From contig JADIYJ010000023.1 of assembly GCA_016705325.1 (NCBI GenBank), forward strand, positions 1-26,293: a DNA stretch of 26,293 bases. Direction: 5' to 3'. Below are positions 15,531-23,303 of this stretch, piece by piece; positions within the stretch are counted from its first letter, which is position 1; each line of letters begins with the position of its first letter. Under the pieces are notes generated by a model, which did not search any database, had not been told where the DNA came from, and saw only the letters and a program-made list of their open reading frames with translations. The position numbers were made by a program, and so were the translations under genes. The DNA is from Pseudomonadota bacterium. Lineage in GTDB: Bacteria > Pseudomonadota > Gammaproteobacteria > Steroidobacterales > Steroidobacteraceae.

Positions 15531-16675
15531 GTGGAGACCAGTTTGCGGCGGGAGTGGACTGCCATGAGGATACCGAACCCTGCCATGAGGGTCACCAGTG
15601 ATGTGCCGCCGTAACTTACGAGCGGCAACGGCACGCCGACGACGGGCAACAGTCCCGCGACCATGCCGCTGTTGACGAAGGCGTACACCGAGAACAGCAG
15701 CGTCAGACTGCCAGCCGTCAGGCGGGTGAACGTGTCCTGTGCCTGCGTCGCGATGTAGAGCCCGCGACCGATCACGAGCAGATACAGCGCCATCAGCACG
15801 ATGCAGCCGACGAGGCCCCACTCCTCGCCGATCACGGCGAAGATGAAGTCGGTCGAGCGCTCGGGCAGGAACTCGAGCTGTGCCTGGCTGCCGTTCATGA
15901 AGCCTTTGCCGAAGATTCCGCCCGAACCGATCGCGATCTGCGACTGGATCGTGTGGTAGCCGGCCCCGAGCGGGTCGTTCTGCGGGTTCAGGAAGGTCAG
16001 CACACGCTGGCGCTGGTAGTCGTGCAGCAGGAACTTCCAGACGACCGGGATGGCTGCCGCGATCACGGCGCCCAGTCCGAGGATGTACCGCAGTTGCAGT
16101 CCTGCGAGCAGGATGACGAGCCCGCCGCCTGCCGTCACCAGCAGCGCGGTGCCGAGGTCTGGCTGCTCGGCGATCAGCAGCGTCGGTACGAGCACGATCA
16201 GCGCCACGATGACCAGGGTCGTGAAGTCGGGTGGCAGCGGCCTCTCGTGCAGGTACCAGGCGCAGCAGAGCGGTACCGCGATCTTCATGATCTCGGACGG
16301 CTGGAACCGGATGAATCCGAGGTCGAGCCAGCGCTGTGCGCCCATGGCAACGTCGCCCACGACGGCGACGCCGATCAGCAGCAGCAGGCCCACGCCATAG
16401 AGGAACGGCGCGCCGATCCGCATGACCCGCGGTGGAATCTGGGCGACGATCGTCAGCACGCCGAGGCCGAGGCCGACGCGTGCGGCCTGGCCGAGGAAGA
16501 TGCGCACGTCCTCGCCCGCCGCGCTGTAGAGCACGATCAGGCCAACGGCGCAGACGGCCAGCACGCTCAGCAGCAGCGGCCCGTCGATGTGCAGGGCGTC
16601 GAGCAGGCGGCCCGTCAGCGAAAACGTACGCTGGGCGCGGCTCGAGTGTCCCGGTCCGGCGATTTCTGTCCTCAT
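15527..16675 (-). CDS. rodA: Peptidoglycan glycosyltransferase RodA (SEDS family)
   Basis: A 382-residue SEDS protein with about ten hydrophobic segments. Landmarks are GAQRWLDLGFIRFQPSEIMK (the conserved first periplasmic/TM block), AEQPDLGTALL with the essential Asp, GYHTIQSQIAIGSGG, LPERSTDFIFAVIGEEWG and the C-terminal PVVGVPLPLVSYGGTS. RodA polymerises glycan strands in the elongasome with PBP2, whose gene lies immediately upstream and overlaps it as ATGA (16672-16675). Frame intact; start ATG at 16675. Confidence 0.97.
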   Translation of the reverse strand: MRTEIAGPGHSSRAQRTFSLTGRLLDALHIDGPLLLSVLAVCAVGLIVLYSAAGEDVRIFLGQAARVGLGLGVLTIVAQIPPRVMRIGAPFLYGVGLLLLIGVAVVGDVAMGAQRWLDLGFIRFQPSEIMKIAVPLCCAWYLHERPLPPDFTTLVIVALIVLVPTLLIAEQPDLGTALLVTAGGGLVILLAGLQLRYILGLGAVIAAAIPVVWKFLLHDYQRQRVLTFLNPQNDPLGAGYHTIQSQIAIGSGGIFGKGFMNGSQAQLEFLPERSTDFIFAVIGEEWGLVGCIVLMALYLLVIGRGLYIATQAQDTFTRLTAGSLTLLFSVYAFVNSGMVAGLLPVVGVPLPLVSYGGTSLVTLMAGFGILMAVHSRRKLVST

Positions 16676-18612
16676 TCGTCAATGCCTCCCGCGGGTGGCG
16701 CGGCCGGTGGGATGGCTGGAGACGACGCCTGAACCGCCTCGCGCGGCAGCAGGTACGCGTCAAAAACGGCTCGCGCGATGGGCCCCGCCGTGCTGCCGCC
16801 GTGACGACCGTTCTCGACCAGCACGGCGATCGCGATCTTCGGGTCGTCGACCGGCGCGAAAGCGATGAACAGCGCGTGATCGCGCAGGCGCTCGGACACC
16901 TGCGATTCGTTGTATTTCTCATTCTGGCCGATGGAGAAGACCTGCGCAGTGCCGGTCTTGCCAGCGATCTTGTAGGGAGCGCCGGCCTGCACGCGGACCG
17001 CAGTGCCGCCGGGACTCACCACGCCGATCATGCCGCCGACGATGGTGTCCCAGTACCTGGGATCGTCGACCTTCACGTCCGGCAGCGGGCGGGGCGGCAG
17101 CGTCGCGACGGCGCCGGTGCGGGAGTCACGCACCGCGCGCACGAGGCGAGGCTGGAAGCCCTTGCCGCGCATCGCGAGCGTCGCAGTAGCGTGCGCGAGT
17201 TGCAACGGCGTGACCAGCATGTAGCCCTGGCCGATGCCGGCGATGACCGTCTCGCCCGGGAACCACACCTGCAGTTCCTTCTTCTTGAATGCCTTCTTCT
17301 TCCAGGCCTGCGAGGGGACCAGGCCTGAGCGTTCGCCCAGCACGTCGATTCCCGTCTTTCCGTTGAGCCCGAACTGGACCAGGAAGTCGTGCAGGCGGTC
17401 GATGCCAATCTGGTCGGACACGCCGTAGAAATAGGTGTCGCACGACTGCGCGATGGCCTTGTGCATGTCGACTGTGCCGTGACCCTGCTTCTTCCAGTCG
17501 CGGTACTTGCGACTGGAGCCCGGGAACTGCCAGACGCCGCGGCAGTAGCGCGTGTCCTCCGCGCTCATGACGCCGTATTGCAGCGCGGCCAGCGCCACGA
17601 ACGGCTTGATCGTGGATCCCGGCGGGTAGACGCCGCGCAGCGCACGATCGATCAGGGGCTTGTCGATGTTTTCCTCCAGCGCGCGGTATTCCGGTACCGT
17701 GAGACCGCGTGCAAAGCCGTTGGGATCGAACGTCGGTGTGCTGACGAAGGCGAGAACGTCGCCGTTGCGGGGATCGATCGCGACGACCGCTGCGCGCTGC
17801 ACGCCGAGCGCGGCTTCGGCTACCTGCTGCAGCTTGTGGTCGATCGTGAGATACAGGTCGTCGCCAGCGACCGGCTCCTTGCGCTGCAGTTCCGGCGCCT
17901 TGACGCCGACACGGTCGACACGGCGACCCTGCGCATTGACCAGTAGCTGCTGGTAGCCGGTCTCGCCGTGCAGCAGCTCCTCGTAATTGCGCTCGATGCC
18001 AAGCTTGCCGATCAGCGTCGTGCCGGCGTACTTCGAGACATCGATGCGATCCTGGTCCTGTTCGCTGATCGCAGCGACGTAACCGAGCGCGTGCACGCCC
18101 ACGCCCCCGTGCGGATAGAGCCGCGTAAGCCGCGGACGGATCTCGACGCCCGGGAAGTCGGGTCGATGCACGGCGAAGCGCGCGAGTTCCTCTTCGGACA
18201 GCTGCAGGCGGACTGGCACGGCGTCGAACGCGCGTCGCGCCATGATCGCGCGCCTGGTTCGCGCCACGTCGTCGGCCGGCAGCAGGCCGAGCGCCACGAG
18301 CCGGCCCAGCGTGTCATCGACGTCGGGGGTCTGCTCGCGCGTGAGTTCCAGCTGGTACGCCGGTCGATTGAGCGCGAGGGGTTCGCCCTCGCGATCGAGC
18401 AGGAGGCCGCGCGGGGGCGGGATCGGTTCGATGCGGATGCGGTTGCCCTGCGACAGTTCGCTGAAATAATCGTACCTGACCACCTGCAGGTAGAAGAGGC
18501 GGGCAAACAACGCGCCGAGCAGGACCATGATGACGAACGAGGCGGCGACGACGCGCCGGCCGAACATGCGCTGTTCGGCGTGATGATCCTTGAGCCGGGA
18601 GTTGCGGGCCAT
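16672..18612 (-). CDS. mrdA: Penicillin-binding protein 2 (elongation-specific transpeptidase)
   Basis: A 646-residue class B PBP. A single N-terminal membrane helix (about 20-43) follows a short basic cytoplasmic tail (MARNSRLKDHHAEQRMFGRR). The pedestal domain has IPPPRGLLLDREG, and the transpeptidase domain carries GSTIKP (S333, K336), SCD (390-392) and KTG (552-554). It crosslinks peptidoglycan made by RodA during side-wall growth. The ATG at 18612 is chosen because it immediately precedes the conserved tail; in-frame sequence upstream overlaps mreD and is not family-like. It ends in a Pro/Ala-rich tail and overlaps rodA as ATGA. Confidence 0.97.
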   Translation of the reverse strand: MARNSRLKDHHAEQRMFGRRVVAASFVIMVLLGALFARLFYLQVVRYDYFSELSQGNRIRIEPIPPPRGLLLDREGEPLALNRPAYQLELTREQTPDVDDTLGRLVALGLLPADDVARTRRAIMARRAFDAVPVRLQLSEEELARFAVHRPDFPGVEIRPRLTRLYPHGGVGVHALGYVAAISEQDQDRIDVSKYAGTTLIGKLGIERNYEELLHGETGYQQLLVNAQGRRVDRVGVKAPELQRKEPVAGDDLYLTIDHKLQQVAEAALGVQRAAVVAIDPRNGDVLAFVSTPTFDPNGFARGLTVPEYRALEENIDKPLIDRALRGVYPPGSTIKPFVALAALQYGVMSAEDTRYCRGVWQFPGSSRKYRDWKKQGHGTVDMHKAIAQSCDTYFYGVSDQIGIDRLHDFLVQFGLNGKTGIDVLGERSGLVPSQAWKKKAFKKKELQVWFPGETVIAGIGQGYMLVTPLQLAHATATLAMRGKGFQPRLVRAVRDSRTGAVATLPPRPLPDVKVDDPRYWDTIVGGMIGVVSPGGTAVRVQAGAPYKIAGKTGTAQVFSIGQNEKYNESQVSERLRDHALFIAFAPVDDPKIAIAVLVENGRHGGSTAGPIARAVFDAYLLPREAVQASSPAIPPAAPPAGGIDE

Positions 18613-18625
18613 CGCGCTCCTGCGC

Positions 18626-19111
18626 TCAGGACGAGCGGCGCGTGAGCGAGTCGCCCAGCGCAACCACCAGCGGCCAGAGCAATGCGCCCGACAGCACCGG
18701 CAGCCAGCGTACCCACCCCGTGAAACCGTGGCCGGTGAGGCCATCGATCCAGAACATCAGGAAGTGGTACAGGCCGAGCAGCAGCATGACGATCACCGCC
18801 TGCTGCACGATCGGGAACATGCGCATGCGCAACTGCAGCTTGTGCGTGAGGTAACCCACGACGAGGAAGCCGAGCGCGTGTTGTCCCAGCACCATGCCAC
18901 GCAACACGTCGAGGAAAAGCCCCGACAGCCACGCATAGCCGAGCCCGGCGATGCGCGGACTGGTCAGTACGAAATAGATCATCGCCAGCAGCGCGAGATC
19001 GGGCCGGAACGGATCGAGCCAACCCGGCAGCGGCACGATCGCGAGCACGAGGCCGGCAGCCATGCTGATCCAGTAGAGCAGCCGGCGGGTGAGCATGCTC
19101 ATCGGTCTCAT
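18626..19111 (-). CDS. mreD: Rod shape-determining protein MreD
   Basis: A 161-residue integral membrane protein with five or so hydrophobic segments. It has the MreD-typical WLDPFRPDLALLAMIYFVL (31-49) and the GLFLDVLRGMVLGQHALGF motif (64-82), where the D-x3-G-x3-G-x-H-A-x-G pattern is conserved. It bridges MreC and the Rod synthases. ATG at 19111 overlaps the mreC stop as ATGA, and it ends 13 bp before mrdA. Frame intact. Confidence 0.94.
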   Translation of the reverse strand: MRPMSMLTRRLLYWISMAAGLVLAIVPLPGWLDPFRPDLALLAMIYFVLTSPRIAGLGYAWLSGLFLDVLRGMVLGQHALGFLVVGYLTHKLQLRMRMFPIVQQAVIVMLLLGLYHFLMFWIDGLTGHGFTGWVRWLPVLSGALLWPLVVALGDSLTRRSS

Positions 19112-20076
19112 TCGCCACCCGCCTGCGCGGGTGGCGCTGCCGTTGCAGGGCCGTCAACCGGGGTGCTCGACGGCGCCGGCTGTGCAGTTGCAGCGGCGGC
19201 CGCGGGTTCGGCCCGCGGCTTGAACCAGACCAGCAGCACTTCGCGCGCCTGGTCCAGCCTGGCCGTGGGTCTGGCTTCGACGAGCGCGAACATGCTGCCG
19301 GCGCGCTTCACCTTCGATACCTGCGCCACCGGGTAGCCCGGCGGGAACACGCCGCCCATCCCGGTGGAAAGCAGGAGGTCGCCCGCCTGCAGGTCGGATT
19401 CGACGGTGACAAACGGCAACGACAGCTTGTGCTGGTCGCCGGTGCCGACGGCAATCGTGCGTACGCCGCTGCGGTTGGACTGCACCGGGATCGCATGCTC
19501 GGCGTCGCTGATCAGGATGACCTCGGCCGTGGAGGCGTTGACCTTCGAAACCTGGCCGAAGATGCCGTCGCCGTCGAGCACCGCCTGGTCCTTGAACACG
19601 CCATCGGCCGCACCCTTGTCGAGCAGCACGCGGTGCCGGAAAGGATCGAGGTCGACGTTGAGGATGGAGGCGACCAGCACCTTTTCGGCGATGCCCGCGG
19701 TGTTCGCGCGCATTTCGCGCAGGCGCCGGTTTTCTTCCTCCAGCACTGCGAACCGCTGCAGCTGCAGGTTGGCCAGGCGCAGCCGGGCGGTGAGCGCCAG
19801 GTTTTCCTGCCGCAGGCGGCTGCGATCGGCGAAGGACCCCGTGACCCAGTCCGTCGCGCGGAAGGGGAAATCGACCGCGCGCTGCACCGGATAGATGACC
19901 CTGCTCAGCGATTCGCGGATGCGGTCGATCTGGTGGTAGCGCTGATCAGCCGTCATCAACCCGACCGAGATCGCCGCCAGCGTAAGGAAATACGCGGTCA
20001 GCGGCGGTCCGCGGCCGATGATCGGGCGGGAGTCGTGGGACAGCTCGACCACGGGGCCGGGAGGCGTCGCGATCAA
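19108..20076 (-). CDS. mreC: Rod shape-determining protein MreC
   Basis: A 322-residue MreC. It has a short cytoplasmic tail, one membrane helix (about 26-43), the QRAVDFPFRATDWV segment, a coiled coil (about 84-122, LRQENLALTARLRL and EEENRRLREM) and the beta-barrel domains with DPFRHRVLLDKGAADGV and LLSTGMGGVFPPGYPVAQV. The last 40 residues are Ala/Pro-rich and poorly conserved. MreC activates PBP2/RodA. The start is taken as the TTG at 20076, overlapping the mreB stop as TTGA; the nearest alternative is a GTG eight codons later (20052). Either leaves all domains intact. Confidence 0.95.
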   Translation of the reverse strand: MIATPPGPVVELSHDSRPIIGRGPPLTAYFLTLAAISVGLMTADQRYHQIDRIRESLSRVIYPVQRAVDFPFRATDWVTGSFADRSRLRQENLALTARLRLANLQLQRFAVLEEENRRLREMRANTAGIAEKVLVASILNVDLDPFRHRVLLDKGAADGVFKDQAVLDGDGIFGQVSKVNASTAEVILISDAEHAIPVQSNRSGVRTIAVGTGDQHKLSLPFVTVESDLQAGDLLLSTGMGGVFPPGYPVAQVSKVKRAGSMFALVEARPTARLDQAREVLLVWFKPRAEPAAAAATAQPAPSSTPVDGPATAAPPAQAGGE

Positions 20077-21116
20077 TCCAGGCCGAACAGGCCCGGACCG
20101 TGCTCGTCGATCAGCTCCAGCATCTTGCCGCCGCCGCGCGCCACGCAGGTGAGCGGATCTTCGGCGACCACCACTGGCAGGCCCGTCTCTTCCATGAGCA
20201 GCTTGTCGATGTCACGCAGCAGTGCGCCACCGCCCGTCAGGACGATGCCGCGTTCGGCGACGTCCGAACCGAGTTCCGGCGGGGTCTGCTCGAGCGCGGC
20301 CTTGACCGCACCGACGATGCCCTGCAGCGGTTCCTGCAGCGCCTCGAGGATTTCGTTGGAGTTGAGCGTAAAGCTGCGCGGGACGCCCTCGGAGAGGTTG
20401 CGGCCCTTGACCGAGATTTCCTTGACGTGCTGGCCGGGGTAGGCGGAACCGATCTCGATCTTGATGCGCTCGGAGGTGGCTTCGCCGATCAGGATGCCGT
20501 AGTTGCGCCGGACGTAGTTGATGATGGCCTCGTCGAAACGGTCGCCGCCGATGCGGACCGACGCGGCATAGACGATGCCGTTCAGCGAAATGACCGCCAC
20601 TTCGGACGTGCCGCCGCCGATGTCGAGCACCATCGAACCGCGGGCTTCGTGCACCGGCATGCCGGCGCCGACGGCGGCCGCCATGGGCTCTTCGATCAGG
20701 CGCACCCAGCGGGCGCCGGCGCCCTCGGCGGATTCCTGGATCGCCCGGCGCTCGACCTGCGTCGAGCCATAGGGCACGCAGACCAGCACGCGCGGGCTGG
20801 GGCGGATCATGCGATTGCCGTGCACCTTCTCGATGAAGAACTGCAGCATCTTCTCGGTGATGGTGAAGTCGGCGATGACGCCGTCCTTCATCGGGCGGAT
20901 GGCCGTGATGTTGCCCGGCGTGCGGCCGAGCATGTTCTTGGCCTCGGTGCCGACGGCCTCGATTTTCTTGCCGCCGCGGGACGGTTCCTCGCGGATGGCG
21001 ACGACGGACGGTTCGTTCAGCACGATGCCTTTGCCGCGGACATAGATCAGCGTATTGGCCGTGCCAAGGTCGATCGAGAGGTCGTTGGAGAAGTAGCCCC
21101 GGAGTTTCTTGAACAT
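20073..21116 (-). CDS. mreB: Rod shape-determining protein MreB (bacterial actin)
   Basis: A 347-residue MreB with the actin-fold nucleotide motifs SIDLGTANTLIY (14-25), VLDIGGGTSEVAVI (163-176) and GIVLTGGGALLRDID near the C-terminus. The N-terminal FKKLRGYFSNDLS amphipathic segment is the membrane anchor of gammaproteobacterial MreB. It forms membrane-associated filaments that guide the elongasome encoded downstream. The ATG at 21116 is the canonical start, although I see no clear Shine-Dalgarno. It heads the minus-strand cluster through ybeD, divergent from gatC. Confidence 0.98.
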   Translation of the reverse strand: MFKKLRGYFSNDLSIDLGTANTLIYVRGKGIVLNEPSVVAIREEPSRGGKKIEAVGTEAKNMLGRTPGNITAIRPMKDGVIADFTITEKMLQFFIEKVHGNRMIRPSPRVLVCVPYGSTQVERRAIQESAEGAGARWVRLIEEPMAAAVGAGMPVHEARGSMVLDIGGGTSEVAVISLNGIVYAASVRIGGDRFDEAIINYVRRNYGILIGEATSERIKIEIGSAYPGQHVKEISVKGRNLSEGVPRSFTLNSNEILEALQEPLQGIVGAVKAALEQTPPELGSDVAERGIVLTGGGALLRDIDKLLMEETGLPVVVAEDPLTCVARGGGKMLELIDEHGPGLFGLD

Positions 21117-21249
21117 TTAGGATTCGCGGAAGAAGGAGGGGAGCGCTGCCTTGCGCTAAATCGCGGCAATTTAACCATAGTCACGACATTCCACAAGGTC
21201 GCGTGTATGATTTGTGACTGTTTTTTCCAGTCCTTTCGAGCATTTCCAG
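21117..21249. promoter_or_regulatory. Divergent mreB/gatC promoter region
   Basis: This 133-bp region is more AT-rich than its flanks and separates two divergent operons. For gatC (plus), ACGACA (21183-21188) and TATGAT (21206-21211) are 17 bp apart, a reasonable sigma-70 pair. For mreB (minus), TTGTGG (complement of 21191-21196) and TTAAAT (complement of 21169-21174) are 16 bp apart. The two candidate promoters overlap. These are matches by eye to the consensus and have not been tested. Confidence 0.4.
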
Positions 21250-21540
21250 ATGAGCCTGACACGCACCCAGGTCGAGGGGATCGCCCACCTCGCACGCCTC
21301 GAGATCTCCGAGGCGCAGATGCCCGTGTACGTCGACAGCCTCTCGCGCATCATCGACTTCGTCGAGCAGCTCGCCGCGGCCGACACGGCCGGTATCGAAC
21401 CCATGGCGCACCCGCTTGCCGACCAGGTCCAGCGGTTGCGCCCCGATGCGGTCTCGGAGACCGATCAGCGCGAGAGGTTCCAGCAGAACGCGCCGAGCGT
21501 TGCCGCTGGTCTTTACCTCGTGCCCAAGGTCATCGAGTGA
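21250..21540 (+). CDS. gatC: Aspartyl/glutamyl-tRNA amidotransferase subunit C
   Basis: A 96-residue GatC: VEGIAHLARLEISEAQ (8-23) and the FVEQLAAADTAGIEPMAHPL segment, then the downstream tail with ERFQQNAPSVAAGLYLVPKVIE that wraps GatA and GatB. It stabilises the GatCAB complex that amidates Glu-tRNAGln and/or Asp-tRNAAsn. ATG at 21250 matches the family start. It leads the gatC-gatA-gatB-fumarase series, but 182 bp with an inverted repeat separate it from gatA. Frame intact. Confidence 0.96.
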   Translation: MSLTRTQVEGIAHLARLEISEAQMPVYVDSLSRIIDFVEQLAAADTAGIEPMAHPLADQVQRLRPDAVSETDQRERFQQNAPSVAAGLYLVPKVIE

Positions 21541-21571
21541 CGCAGCGACCGTGATGGTGCCACGGCCCGGG

Positions 21572-21681
21572 AAAGTGGGGACGCTCACCTATTTCGCTCC
21601 CCTGTTGCGTGACAGACCGCACGAAACAGGCGAAATGGCTGACCGCAACAGGGGAGCGAAATAGGTGAGCGTCCCCAGTTT
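21572..21681. repeat. Long inverted repeat (MITE/REP-like element) between gatC and gatA
   Basis: Two arms, 21576-21609 and 21644-21677, are perfectly complementary over 34 bp and extend to 38 bp (21572-21609 and 21644-21681) with one mismatch. They flank a 34-bp centre. The left arm begins TGGGGACGCTCACCTATTTC and ends CCCCTGTTGCG. Outer ends of the type GGGGACGCTCACC are familiar from short non-autonomous elements associated with IS200-like/RAYT transposases in proteobacteria; that assignment is from memory, not a search. As RNA it would form a very stable hairpin inside the gatCAB transcript. No target-site duplication was recognised. Confidence 0.85.
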
Positions 21682-21722
21682 GGTACCGGCATTTCTTCCA
21701 GTCTTTTCGCCGTAAACGACCC

Positions 21723-23189
21723 ATGCACACACTGACCGTTTCGGAACTCGCCGCCGGCCTCCGTGCCCGCAAGTTCTCGAGCATCGACCTGACGCTGCAT
21801 TTCCTCGGCCGCATCGAACGCCTCGGGCCCGAGCTCAACGCGTTTGTCACGGTGACGGCCGATCGTGCCCTGGCCGACGCCCGGGCCGCGGACGAGACAC
21901 TGGCAAGGGGCGAGGGCGGCCCGCTGACGGGTGTGCCTGTCGCGCACAAGGACATCTTCTGCACCGACGGGATCCGCACGACGTGCTCGTCGAGGATGCT
22001 GTCCAGTTTCATCGCGCCGTACGACGCGACAGTCGTGGCGCGCTGGCGTGCCGCGGGCACGGTGCTGCTCGGCAAGACCAACATGGACGAGTTCGCGATG
22101 GGTTCGTCGAACGAGACGAGCTTCTTCGGGCCGGTGCGGAACCCGTGGGACCCCAAGCGCGTCCCGGGCGGTTCGTCGGGTGGCTCTGCCGCCGCAGTGG
22201 CGGCCTGCATCGCGCCTGCTGCCACCGGCACCGACACCGGCGGCTCGATCCGCCAGCCGGCGGCGCTCACCAACCTCACGGGCATCAAGCCGACGTACGG
22301 CCGCGTGTCGCGCTACGGCATGATCGCGTTCGCCTCGAGCCTCGACCAGGCCGGGGTGCTGGCGCGATCGGCTGAGGACGCCGCGCTGCTGCTCGAGGCC
22401 ATGTCGGGCTTCGATCCCAACGACTCCACCAGTGTCGATCGTCCGGTGCCGAACTACGCGGCTGAGCTCAACCAGCCGCTCAAGGGGTTGCGCGTCGGCA
22501 TCATTCGCGAATTCTTCGGCGCGGGCCTCGATCCAGCGGTCGAGAACTGCGTGCGCGCGGCAATCGCACAGCTGCAGCAGGAAGGTGCCGTCATCAGGGA
22601 CGTGAGCCTGCCTAGCCTGCCGCTCTCCGTGCCGACCTACTACGTCGTGGCGCCGGCCGAGTGCTCGTCGAACCTGTCGCGGTTCGACGGCGTGCGTTTC
22701 GGCCATCGCTGCGAGCAGCCGAAAGACCTGCTCGACCTGTACAAGCGTTCGCGCGGCGAAGGCTTCGGCGCCGAAGTGAAGCGCCGCATCATGACCGGCA
22801 CCTACGTGCTGTCGGCCGGCTATTACGACGCGTACTACCTGCAGGCGCAGAAGTGCCGCGCGCTGATCGCCGCCGATTTCGCCCGTGCTTTCGCGGAAGT
22901 CGACGTCGTGCTCAGCCCGACGGCGCCCACGGCTGCGTTCGAACTCGGCGCCAAGACCAGCGACCCGATTGCGATGTACCTCAACGACATCTACTCGATC
23001 GCGGCTAACCTGGCGGGCCTGCCAGGCATCTCGATCCCCTGCGGCTTCGTCGACGAAGGCGGCAAGGACCTGCCCGTGGGCCTGCAGCTCGTGGGACCCC
23101 ACTTCGGCGAAGCGCGGCTGCTCGCGGTATCGCACCAGTACCAGCAGCACACCGACTGGCATGAGCGCATCGCACCGGGCTACGCCTGA
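21723..23189 (+). CDS. gatA: Aspartyl/glutamyl-tRNA amidotransferase subunit A
   Basis: A 488-residue amidase-signature protein with the Ser-cisSer-Lys triad: Lys76 (VAHKD), Ser151 (VPGGSSGGSAAA) and Ser175 (TDTGGSIRQPA), at exactly the spacing known for GatA. GIKPTYGRVSRYGMIAFASSLDQ follows, and the C-terminus has GLPGISIPCGF and PVGLQLVG. It hydrolyses glutamine and channels ammonia to GatB. ATG at 21723 agrees with the family start, but there is no evident Shine-Dalgarno. The sequence upstream repeats an 18-bp motif also present before gatC. Frame intact. Confidence 0.98.
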   Translation: MHTLTVSELAAGLRARKFSSIDLTLHFLGRIERLGPELNAFVTVTADRALADARAADETLARGEGGPLTGVPVAHKDIFCTDGIRTTCSSRMLSSFIAPYDATVVARWRAAGTVLLGKTNMDEFAMGSSNETSFFGPVRNPWDPKRVPGGSSGGSAAAVAACIAPAATGTDTGGSIRQPAALTNLTGIKPTYGRVSRYGMIAFASSLDQAGVLARSAEDAALLLEAMSGFDPNDSTSVDRPVPNYAAELNQPLKGLRVGIIREFFGAGLDPAVENCVRAAIAQLQQEGAVIRDVSLPSLPLSVPTYYVVAPAECSSNLSRFDGVRFGHRCEQPKDLLDLYKRSRGEGFGAEVKRRIMTGTYVLSAGYYDAYYLQAQKCRALIAADFARAFAEVDVVLSPTAPTAAFELGAKTSDPIAMYLNDIYSIAANLAGLPGISIPCGFVDEGGKDLPVGLQLVGPHFGEARLLAVSHQYQQHTDWHERIAPGYA

Positions 23190-23196
23190 AGGTGGG

Positions 23197-23301
23197 TTAG
23201 TGAGTGCGGGGAGCAGCATTGAGCTGGTGCCTTACTTCGACCACGCACTCGGCGGGCCCACCATGCCGACCGATCACTATTCACTAATCACTAATCACTT
23301 C
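23197..23301 (+). repeat. Heptamer tandem repeats in the gatA-gatB spacer
   Basis: Immediately before gatB the units TCACTAT (23274-23280), TCACTAA (23281-23287), TCACTAA (23288-23294) and a partial TCAC (23295-23298) stand in tandem with a 7-bp period. One inverted copy, TTAGTGA (23197-23203), lies at the other end of the 114-bp gap between gatA and gatB. The repeat occupies the place of the gatB ribosome binding site, and no AGGAGG-like sequence is seen there. Variation in copy number would change spacing but not frame. Confidence 0.75.
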
Positions 23302-23303
23302 TT

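Noticed and set aside
14406..16922. An 838-codon frame running through rodA into mltB
   Set aside because: Only the part after the GTG at 15530 is MltB. The upstream half is an Arg/Pro/Ala-rich shadow of rodA and mrdA.
20100..21554. A 484-codon plus-strand frame opposite mreB
   Set aside because: Asp/Gly/His-rich shadow of a gene with complete MreB motifs; it would also cover the divergent promoter region and gatC.
21572..21681. The palindrome as a rho-independent terminator after gatC
   Set aside because: Arms are far longer than in terminators and there is no uninterrupted T-run after the stem; symmetry and ends look like a mobile element.
21585..23219. A 544-codon minus-strand frame opposite gatA that crosses the palindromic element
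   Set aside because: No family features, and it spans the repeat and the complete gatA gene.
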